From Pseudomonadota bacterium (lineage in GTDB: Bacteria; Desulfobacterota; Anaeroferrophillalia; Anaeroferrophillales; Tharpellaceae), in the NCBI GenBank assembly GCA_030641485.1, contig DAOWHJ010000120.1, positions 1-7,819 of the forward strand: DNA of 7,819 nucleotides, written 5' to 3'. The translations under genes and the position numbers were made by a program. Each line of letters begins with the position of its first letter. The stretch's first letter is position 1. The notes under the pieces were generated by a model. The model saw only the letters and a list, made by a program, of their open reading frames with translations, was not told the DNA's origin and made no database searches. Shown here piece after piece: positions 1 through 5,091 of the stretch.

Positions 1-2
1 AA

Positions 3-125
3 GAGCTTGTCAACGATAAGCAGCGGCAAAGAGTGGCTGCCGCTGCTCGAAAGCGAATGCTTAAAGATTTTTCTCTGGCTGATCTTGATCGAAAGTACAG
101 GGATTATTACAGGTCATTGGTTTAA
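3..125 (+). CDS. C-terminal end of a probable glycosyltransferase (partial, 5' end outside window)
   Basis: Frame 3 is open from the window edge and gives 40 residues before TAA at 123-125. The tail is basic and helical (RQRVAAAARKRMLKDFSLAD, then LDRKYRDYYRSLV). This resembles the closing helix of GT-B (GT4-like) glycosyltransferases, where a phenylalanine-containing 'FS' turn is followed by a helix ending in Y-x-x-L. The GT4 gene later in this window ends in a comparable way (ENGFSDKKVISDTFAVYKDLL). The stop codon shares its last A with the ATG of the next gene, which implies translational coupling within a polysaccharide operon. The catalytic part is outside the window, so donor and acceptor sugars cannot be judged. 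Family assignment rests on this short tail and on context only. Confidence 0.6.
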   Translation, partial: ELVNDKQRQRVAAAARKRMLKDFSLADLDRKYRDYYRSLV

Positions 126-1063
126 TGAATTGCCTAGTTTTAGGAGGAGCCGGTTTTATCGGTTCACATGTTGTTGATGGCCTGCTGGTAGCCGGTCATA
201 GAGTTCGGGTTTTAGAGCACCCAGAGAGTAATCTTGGCAACCTTACGGCTGTAAGCGATCGGGTTGAGTTGTGTTTCGGTGATTTTGCCGATAGTACCAG
301 GCTTTCCGAGGTGCTCTCAACAGCGCTTGATGGGGTTGATCTGATAGTCCATTTAGTGAGTACAGTATTGCCCGCTTCTTCAAATTTAAACCCGCTTTAT
401 GACTTGGAAACCAACTTGAAAAATAGTGTGGTTTTATTGGAAGCCGCCGTAAAAAATGGAGTAAAAAAAGTAGTTTTTGCTTCATCCGGAGGGCAGGTTT
501 ATGGTTCGTCTGGGGTTTTGCCGATTACCGAGCTAAATCCCACCGATCCGCTCTCTTCCTACGGTATAATCAAGTTGACGATTGAGAAATATCTTAAACT
601 TTTTCACCATCTTCATGGTCTTGACTATACGATTTTGCGGATTGCCAACCCTTATGGTGAGCGTCAACGAATTGGAGGGACTCAAGGAGCGGTAGCGGTT
701 TTTCTTGGTCACTTGAAAAATCGTGAGCCGATTGAAATCTGGGGTGACGGTAGTGTTGCGCGAGATTACCTCTACATTGCTGATCTGGTTGCAGCTATAT
801 TAAAAGCTTCTACTATTGATGGTCCGGTTAAGATTTTTAATATTGGCAGTGGTCACTCTTTGATTCTCAACGATTTACTGGCCTTGTTAATCGAGGTTAG
901 CGGGCGCCGGGTAAAGGTCACCTACAAGGATGCACGCCCATGCGACAGTCCGGTAAATTTTCTCGACTGTAGTCGTGCCTTGGTGCATCTTAACTGGGAG
1001 CCTCGGTTTGACCTTAAAACCGGGCTTAAGCGGACTTGGGATTGGGTCTTGGCGAATGCTTAA
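125..1063 (+). CDS. NAD-dependent nucleotide-sugar epimerase/dehydratase (extended SDR, GalE-like)
   Basis: 312 residues, a normal length for extended short-chain dehydrogenases acting on nucleotide sugars such as UDP-glucose 4-epimerase. Visible marks are the Rossmann GGAGFIG loop at residues 7-13, an acidic GDF at 52-54, the Ser-rich FASSGGQVYG strand at 118-127, the catalytic YGIIK (YxxxK) at 146-150, RIANPYGERQ at 172-181 and the RDYLYIAD substrate-side motif at 213-220. The C-terminus is intact, with the NWEP turn at 290-293 and a final helix. By family knowledge it would epimerise or dehydrate an NDP-hexose in the cytoplasm to make a sugar donor; the exact substrate cannot be read from sequence. 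The ATG at 125 overlaps the upstream stop by one base, and only a weak AGG lies upstream, so translation is probably coupled. The next gene starts 8 bases before this one ends. Confidence 0.9.
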   Translation: MNCLVLGGAGFIGSHVVDGLLVAGHRVRVLEHPESNLGNLTAVSDRVELCFGDFADSTRLSEVLSTALDGVDLIVHLVSTVLPASSNLNPLYDLETNLKNSVVLLEAAVKNGVKKVVFASSGGQVYGSSGVLPITELNPTDPLSSYGIIKLTIEKYLKLFHHLHGLDYTILRIANPYGERQRIGGTQGAVAVFLGHLKNREPIEIWGDGSVARDYLYIADLVAAILKASTIDGPVKIFNIGSGHSLILNDLLALLIEVSGRRVKVTYKDARPCDSPVNFLDCSRALVHLNWEPRFDLKTGLKRTWDWVLANA

Positions 1064-1904
1064 AAAAGAGTGGCTGGTTAGTGCGGATCTCTTGTCGGGG
1101 TTGTTGGCAAAAAACGGCTCTGCCGAAGTTTCGGTAGTCATTCCCTGCTTTGCGGCGGCGGCAACCATTGGTCGAGCTCTAGCTTCGGTGGAAGCTCAAA
1201 CCTGTAAACCTTTTGAGGTGATTGTTGTTGATGATGCCAGTCCTGATGCGACTCGCAATCAATTACAAGAATTAGTTGAAAAATATGGTTCCGATTGGCT
1301 GAAAGTCCACTTTTTGGCTGAAAATTGCGGGCCGGCCTCAGCCCGTAACTACGGCTGGGAACGAGCAACTCAGCCCTTTGTCGCGTTTTTGGATGCAGAT
1401 GACAGTTGGCATCGCGACAAAATTGCCTTGCAACTTGCGTTTATGTTGCAAAACCCTGAGATTTTTATCAGTGGTCATAGTTGTGGTGGAGTCACAAACC
1501 TTGTTCGCAAATTACCGCAAAAATTTAAGGTTGCACCATACACCCTGCGGCAACTACTCTTTTGTAACCGTCTGCAAACTCCAACTGTTATGCTTAAACG
1601 TGAAATAATCTTGCATTTTCCTGCGGGTATACGTTTTGCTGAGGATTACTATCTTTGGTTGGCACTTTTAAGAATTGGTTACCAGGCGGCCTCTATCGAT
1701 CTGGAGCTTGCCGCAATTCATAAACCGGCATTTGGGGTTTCAGGTCAAAGTGCAGCCCTTTGGCAGATGGAGAAAGGTGAACTTAAAGCGATTCGGGCTG
1801 CCTTTAATCGAGGTTCAGTTTCATCGGTGCAATATGCTACTGCCGTAGGCTGGTCGTTACTCAAATATATTCGTCGGGTTTTGCTGAGCTCAGGCTCGAT
1901 TTAG
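1056..1904 (+). CDS. Family 2 (GT-A) glycosyltransferase
   Basis: 282 residues from the ATG at 1056, which overlaps the preceding epimerase by 8 bases. A longer in-frame start at 975 exists, but it would add 27 residues lying entirely inside the upstream gene, before the conserved fold begins. GT2 hallmarks are the first strand VSVVIPCF at 25-32, VIVVDDASPD at 55-64 for nucleotide binding, GPASARNYGW at 92-101, the DxD-type DADD at 113-116 that binds metal and the donor diphosphate, and FAEDYYLWLAL at 194-204 with the acidic ED pair expected for the catalytic base. No transmembrane anchor is evident, so it probably acts at the cytoplasmic face of the membrane on a lipid-linked acceptor. It would add one sugar to a surface-polysaccharide repeat unit; sugar and linkage are unknown. 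Only a weak ribosome site is visible, consistent with coupling. Confidence 0.92.
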   Translation: MLKKEWLVSADLLSGLLAKNGSAEVSVVIPCFAAAATIGRALASVEAQTCKPFEVIVVDDASPDATRNQLQELVEKYGSDWLKVHFLAENCGPASARNYGWERATQPFVAFLDADDSWHRDKIALQLAFMLQNPEIFISGHSCGGVTNLVRKLPQKFKVAPYTLRQLLFCNRLQTPTVMLKREIILHFPAGIRFAEDYYLWLALLRIGYQAASIDLELAAIHKPAFGVSGQSAALWQMEKGELKAIRAAFNRGSVSSVQYATAVGWSLLKYIRRVLLSSGSI

Positions 1905-1980
1905 GGACATTGCTGAGCGAAAGCGTTTCCCAGCTTAAGCGGAGCTGTGTCCCTCTCGAAGTGGGGCGAAGCCAAACTTC
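1903..1980. repeat. Inverted-repeat element between two glycosyltransferase genes (REP/MITE-like, structured)
   Basis: This occupies the only real gap between genes in the left cluster. A perfect 7-base inverted pair, AGGGACA (1903-1909) and TGTCCCT (1948-1954), brackets an interior that can continue pairing: GCT 1912-1914 with AGC 1943-1945, then AAGC 1921-1924 with GCTT 1933-1936. Next to it is a second hairpin at 1958-1980: GAAGT with ACTTC, a symmetric GG/AA internal loop, GGC with GCC, and a GAA loop. The first arm overlaps the stop codon of the GT2 gene. It could be a REP/REPIN-like or miniature mobile element, an attenuator-like structure or an mRNA processing site. Identity with a named repeat family was not tested. 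Confidence 0.55.
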
Positions 1981-2036
1981 ACTCTAGCTGTAGATTGTTA
2001 ATTGGTTATAAGCAATGTCTGGGTTTGGTTAATAAA

Positions 2037-3215
2037 ATGAAAAAAAAGCTGACAATTCTTTTTCTCGTAACTGATGACTGGTTTTTTCTTATGCACCGCA
2101 AAGCCCTGGCTTTAGCGGCACAGGATGCTGGTTTCCAGGTTCTGGTGGCGACCGCACCAGGTCCCAAGGTTAAAGAGATTGAAGGATTAGGTTTTACGCA
2201 CTACCCGCTTAAAATGCGTCGAGCGAGCCGGAATCCCTTTCGTGAAGTAGTGGGCTTGTTTGATTTAGTTAAATTATATAGGTGTTTGCAGCCTGATATT
2301 GTCCATCAGGTTTCGATTAAGCCAATTATCTATGGCTCTTTGGCGGCGCAGATTGCCGGGGTACCGGCGGTAGTTAATGCTGTAACCGGCCTTGGTTTTG
2401 TTTTTATTGCGGGCGGGCGGCTGAAAAACATACTGCGGAGTTTAGTTGAGGCGGCCTATCGTTTTGTCGGAAAGCGGACGGGAGTCCGCTTTCTTTTTGA
2501 AAACCCTGATGATCTTGACCATTTTCTTAAAAAGCAAATTATTGCATCCGAAAAAGCGGTCTTGATTTTAGGGTCAGGGGTTGATGTCAAGCGTTTTAAA
2601 CCACAAGTGTCAAGACCTGAATCAGAATCGGGAACAAAAAAACCAGTGGTTTTGTTGGCCGCACGTCTGCTCTGGCATAAAGGTATTCGAGAGTTTGTGG
2701 AGGCGGCACGTATTCTGCTTTGCAAAGGTGTAGAGGCGCAATTCTGGCTAGCCGGTATGCCGGATTCCAGCAATCCTGCGGCAGTGCCGGTTTCACGCCT
2801 ACTTTTCTGGCATCGCCAAGGTAACATTCGCTGGCTTGGATTCCAGAAAGATATGCCCGCTCTTTACCAACAGGCTGATGTCGTCTGCCTTCCAACCCGC
2901 TATCGAGAAGGCATCCCGGTGACTCTGCTTGAGGCCGCGGCTTCTGGCAAGCCGCTGGTGGCAACCGATATGCCGGGTTGTCGGGAGATTGTCAGGTCCG
3001 GGGAGAATGGTTTTTTAGTAGTACCCGGAGATATCTCAGATTTGGTTGCTGCGTTGGAAAAATTATTGCTAGATGTTCAGCTGCGCGATGAATTCGGCCT
3101 TAATGGCCGGCGACTGGTGGAGAATGGTTTTAGTGACAAAAAAGTAATTTCTGATACATTTGCTGTGTATAAGGATCTTTTGAGGGAAAAATGGTTCAAT
3201 CTGGAAAAATCCTGA
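2037..3215 (+). CDS. Family 4 (GT-B) glycosyltransferase, PglA-like
   Basis: 392 residues from the ATG at 2037, which opens directly into the first Rossmann strand (KKKLTILFLVTDDWFF). An in-frame GTG at 1947 would add 30 unconserved residues read through the inverted-repeat element, so it is rejected. The N-terminal half carries HQVSIKP at 90-96 and NAVTGLGFVF at 114-123, typical of the subgroup that includes PglA-type HexNAc transferases. The C-terminal donor domain has GSGVDVKRFKP at 179-189, LLAARLLWHKGIREF at 206-220 and the EX7E motif with Glu291 and Glu299 (EGIPVTLLE). By family knowledge it is a retaining enzyme that adds a sugar, possibly GalNAc or GlcNAc, to an undecaprenyl-linked acceptor on the inner face of the membrane. 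It ends with TGA, which shows that UGA serves as a normal stop here. The last 25 bases overlap the next gene. Confidence 0.93.
   Translation: MKKKLTILFLVTDDWFFLMHRKALALAAQDAGFQVLVATAPGPKVKEIEGLGFTHYPLKMRRASRNPFREVVGLFDLVKLYRCLQPDIVHQVSIKPIIYGSLAAQIAGVPAVVNAVTGLGFVFIAGGRLKNILRSLVEAAYRFVGKRTGVRFLFENPDDLDHFLKKQIIASEKAVLILGSGVDVKRFKPQVSRPESESGTKKPVVLLAARLLWHKGIREFVEAARILLCKGVEAQFWLAGMPDSSNPAAVPVSRLLFWHRQGNIRWLGFQKDMPALYQQADVVCLPTRYREGIPVTLLEAAASGKPLVATDMPGCREIVRSGENGFLVVPGDISDLVAALEKLLLDVQLRDEFGLNGRRLVENGFSDKKVISDTFAVYKDLLREKWFNLEKS
3182..3186 (+). promoter_or_regulatory. Ribosome binding site GAGGG for the second epimerase
   Basis: GAGGG lies 4 bases before the ATG at 3191, inside the coding sequence of the GT4 gene. 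It supports ATG 3191 as the start even though it lies 25 bases within the upstream gene. Confidence 0.6.
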
Positions 3216-4132
3216 TTACCGGGGCTGCAGGCTTTGTTGGCGCGGCTCTTTGTCGGCATTTGCATCGGCAAGGTTATGCTTTGCGGCTCCTGGTGCGACG
3301 TGGTGGTAGCCAGTTGCCCAAAGATCTGCTCAATGACCTTTCTGATGTGGTTGAGGTTGATGATCTTTGTGATACGTTTACGGATGAGTTTTTTGGATCA
3401 GACCTATTGGCTGGAGTCGATCGGGTTGTACACCTTGCGGCCCGTGTTCACACTGGGGACCAGTCCGCTTTGGCGGACCTCTTTTTTTGTGATAACCTTG
3501 ATGCAACGGTTGCGCTGGCTCAAGTGGCATTAAATGCCAGGGTTAAAAAATTTATTTTCATCAGCACGATCAAAGTTAATGGTGAAGGGGTCTTAAAGGC
3601 CGACCATCTTCCTTATAAAGTATCAGATTTGCCCCGCCCTGAAGGGGCGTATGCCGTTAGCAAATGGCGAGCTGAACAGGAGCTGACATCTCTATTTACT
3701 CATTTTGAAGCGTCGGAATTGGTGATTTTGCGACTGCCACTGATTTATGGGGCCCAGGCTAAAGGTAACTATGCTTTTTTGCAAAAGTGGTTGTCGTGGG
3801 GGTTGCCGCTGCCAATACCTCGAGCCGGTAATCGTCGGAGCCTACTGGCTCTGGATCGCCTGGTCGAAATTATTGAGGATATTTTGGCAGCAACCGCGAT
3901 CACATCAGGCAAACTCCAGTTACCCTGCGATAGGGAAGAGTGGTCAACTGAGCGCTTGGCGCATGATCTTGCCCAAAAAGTCGGCTGCCGAGCCCGGACC
4001 TTGGCAATCCCAGCACCCCTGTTGCATTGGTTGGCAACCCTGCTTAATTGCGAAGATTTCTGTGTTAAGTTGTTTGGCAGCTTGAGGGTTGATTGTTTTG
4101 ACAACGTCGGTGGTGGGAAGTCTAGTGGTTAG
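3191..4132 (+). CDS. NAD-dependent sugar epimerase (extended SDR), C-terminus truncated
   Basis: 313 residues. Motifs are TGAAGFVG at 10-17 (NAD-binding GxxGxxG), VDRVVHLAARVH at 76-87, FIFISTIKVNGE at 121-132 (active-site Ser/Thr strand), YAVSK at 154-158 (catalytic YxxxK) and ILRLPLIYG at 179-187. These match the O-antigen-cluster epimerases that often follow a PglA-like GT4 gene and usually precede a sugar-phosphate (initiating) transferase. The protein reaches FGSLRVD at 295-301, where family members normally continue with a helix, an LGWxPP turn and a final helix. Here it instead ends in a glycine/serine-rich CFDNVGGGKSSG. About 25-30 residues appear to be missing, and the other two frames do not restore them. 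The gene is probably cut at a rearrangement junction. The catalytic core is complete, so activity may survive, although stability is doubtful. The start overlaps the GT4 gene by 25 bases. Confidence 0.87.
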   Translation: MVQSGKILITGAAGFVGAALCRHLHRQGYALRLLVRRGGSQLPKDLLNDLSDVVEVDDLCDTFTDEFFGSDLLAGVDRVVHLAARVHTGDQSALADLFFCDNLDATVALAQVALNARVKKFIFISTIKVNGEGVLKADHLPYKVSDLPRPEGAYAVSKWRAEQELTSLFTHFEASELVILRLPLIYGAQAKGNYAFLQKWLSWGLPLPIPRAGNRRSLLALDRLVEIIEDILAATAITSGKLQLPCDREEWSTERLAHDLAQKVGCRARTLAIPAPLLHWLATLLNCEDFCVKLFGSLRVDCFDNVGGGKSSG

Positions 4133-4232
4133 ATAGAGAAATTAGATGAGGAAGACTTCATTGCCAATGCATATAACTACCCTTATTTGTTCTCTTATTA
4201 AGATTAATTGTTGCTCATTTGGGAAATCAAAC
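4133..4232. other. Non-coding AT-rich stretch between the two gene blocks
   Basis: No convincing reading frame and no RNA gene seen. There is a short palindrome GAAGACTTC at 4151-4159 but no strong terminator with a T-tract, so how transcription of the polysaccharide cluster ends is unclear. The stretch leads into the promoter of the surface-protein gene. Confidence 0.6.
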
Positions 4233-4261
4233 TTGACAAAATTGCTGTGAGGATCTATTTT
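4233..4261 (+). promoter_or_regulatory. Putative sigma-70 promoter for the large secreted-protein gene
   Basis: A perfect -35 TTGACA (4233-4238) is followed, after an optimal 17-base spacer, by TATTTT (4256-4261), a 4/6 match to TATAAT. The predicted start near 4268 would leave an untranslated leader of about 107 bases before the ATG at 4375. It is the only good -35/-10 pair seen in this gap. Confidence 0.55.
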
Positions 4262-4313
4262 CAGAGCCTAAGTCACAGTTAATCAGTAGGGTTAGTCGTG
4301 TGTATATTTCAAT

Positions 4314-4355
4314 GATTCAGAAAAATATAAATTATATTCAGAGATAATATCTGAA
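4314..4355 (+). promoter_or_regulatory. Leader with direct repeat, 15-base palindrome and hairpin
   Basis: ATTCAGA occurs twice (4314-4320 and 4336-4342), 22 bases apart, or about two helical turns. Between them lies a perfect odd palindrome, AATATAA-A-TTATATT (4324-4338). The second repeat also forms a hairpin: TTCAGA (4337-4342) with TCTGAA (4350-4355) around a 7-base loop, ending 6 bases before the Shine-Dalgarno. It could be an operator, a leader structure affecting translation or mRNA stability, or simply AT-rich DNA. Confidence 0.35.
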
Positions 4356-4361
4356 GTTAGT

Positions 4362-4367
4362 GGAGGT
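4362..4367 (+). promoter_or_regulatory. Strong Shine-Dalgarno GGAGGT that fixes the start at 4375
   Basis: GGAGGT sits 7 bases before the ATG at 4375. An in-frame GTG at 4360 would place this site inside the coding sequence, so ATG 4375 is the better start. That start also leaves a clean, short n-region for the signal peptide. Confidence 0.85.
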
Positions 4368-4374
4368 AGTTGCT

Positions 4375-4800
4375 ATGTTGTCTGTAAAAATTAATCGTTA
4401 CTTTGTTTTGCTGGTCGCTCTAGCGGTTTCGTTATCGCTATTGACCTCGGCTTACGCTTTTCAGGGTGGGCCGGATAAATATGGATATTATTACACTGAC
4501 AGTACGGAGAGGTATGGGCCCAAATTTTACTGGCAAAAATTTGGTGAGGATGTGGTTCAGCTTGAAGGTAAGACCGCGGTTGGTGACAGTTTAACCGTCT
4601 CCCATCCGATCGGTTTTCCTTTTGAATTTTACGGTAAGAGTTACAGTTATTTTCATGTTGCTGACAATGGTTATATCGTTTTTGCTGGTCCCAATACTTC
4701 TTACAAGGGCTATGCCTACTGTGGCCAGGCGGTGCCCTCTGCAGATGAGCCTAATCGGATGTTGGCCCCACTTTGGGGTGATAACGACGGCACCGCCTGA
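4375..4800 (+). CDS. N-terminal segment of the large secreted protein, ending at an in-frame UGA
   Basis: By the standard code this gives 141 residues from the ATG at 4375. Residues 1-28 form a classic signal peptide: a basic n-region (KINR), a hydrophobic core (YFVLLVALAVSLSLL) and a cleavage site after SAYA, before Phe29. From Gly32 a beta-rich module begins: GPDKYGYYY, FPFEFYGKSY, VADNGYIVF, YAYCGQAVPS and LAPLWGDNDGTA. UGA then follows at 4798-4800. The module is cut in the middle, because its next strands (GFSVFYETRGVKPNRQFV) are encoded in the same frame directly after the UGA. Alone this product would be a secreted half-domain and is unlikely to fold. It is best read as the start of the 4375-7710 gene. 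Confidence 0.8.
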   Translation: MLSVKINRYFVLLVALAVSLSLLTSAYAFQGGPDKYGYYYTDSTERYGPKFYWQKFGEDVVQLEGKTAVGDSLTVSHPIGFPFEFYGKSYSYFHVADNGYIVFAGPNTSYKGYAYCGQAVPSADEPNRMLAPLWGDNDGTA

Positions 4801-5091
4801 GGATTCTCAGTCTTCTATGAGACCCGGGGGGTCAAACCAAATCGTCAGTTCGTGTTGCAGTATTGGCTAACTAATTCTAATATAGATGGGGTGGGGCGGT
4901 CTGTTTACCAGATTGTTCTGCAAGAGGGTAGCACTGATATACTGTTTAATTACGATGCACAATATGGTGCCAGCTCAGCTGGTTCTGATAAAAATATGAC
5001 CGGGATTGAGAATGATGACGGCTCAATTGGCCTGCGTTATCCCGGCTTTGATAAATGGGGAACCTATACCAGCCGTTCGGTTCGTTTCTAC
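4468..5091 (+). repeat. Beta-rich extracellular module A (first copy)
   Basis: Protein-level repeat of the region at 5701-6336. Matching blocks are GPDKYGYYY with GPDAFGYRY, FEFYGKSY with FEFYGEKY, DNGYIVF with GNGYLTF, DEPNRMLAPLW with DEANNLIAPFW, YETRGVKPNRQFV with YETLGVEPQRRFV, and GIENDDGSIGLRY with GIENSDGTVGLRY. The NGYLTF / NLIAPFW pattern occurs in many secreted bacterial proteins as a beta-sandwich module. Only this copy contains a cysteine (residue 116) and the UGA (codon 142). Confidence 0.75.
4798..4800 (+). other. In-frame UGA codon inside module A
   Basis: Codon 142 of the frame starting at 4375. The same frame continues at once with GFSVFYETRG, which aligns without gaps to LITVVYETLG of module B; UGA falls opposite Ala563. 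Downstream, TCTCA (4805-4809) can pair with TGAGA (4818-4822), or GACCC (4821-4825) with GGGTC (4829-4833), but these overlap and exclude each other. The UGA is real in the sequence given. Whether it is decoded is unknown. Confidence 0.85.

Noticed and set aside
975..1055. N-terminal extension of the GT2 gene
   Set aside because: It lies entirely within the epimerase gene and adds no conserved residues; ATG 1056 fits the overlapping operon pattern.
1947..2036. N-terminal extension of the GT4 gene from GTG 1947
   Set aside because: It reads through the inverted-repeat element and precedes the first Rossmann strand of the family.
2456..2964. Antisense reading frames opposite the GT4 gene
   Set aside because: They overlap a clearly real gene, have no ribosome sites and no recognisable motif.
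4151..4159. GAAGACTTC as a terminator of the polysaccharide cluster
   Set aside because: The stem is only four bases with a one-base centre and no T-tract follows.
4798..4800. Genome-wide reassignment of UGA to Trp or Gly
   Set aside because: TGG and GG-family codons are used throughout, no other gene here has an internal UGA, and the GT4 gene ends normally with TGA at 3213-3215.
4780..4860. A frameshift as the cause of the split
   Set aside because: The two parts are in the same frame (4375 and 4852 differ by a multiple of three) and align to module B without a gap around the UGA. Only a stop codon separates them.
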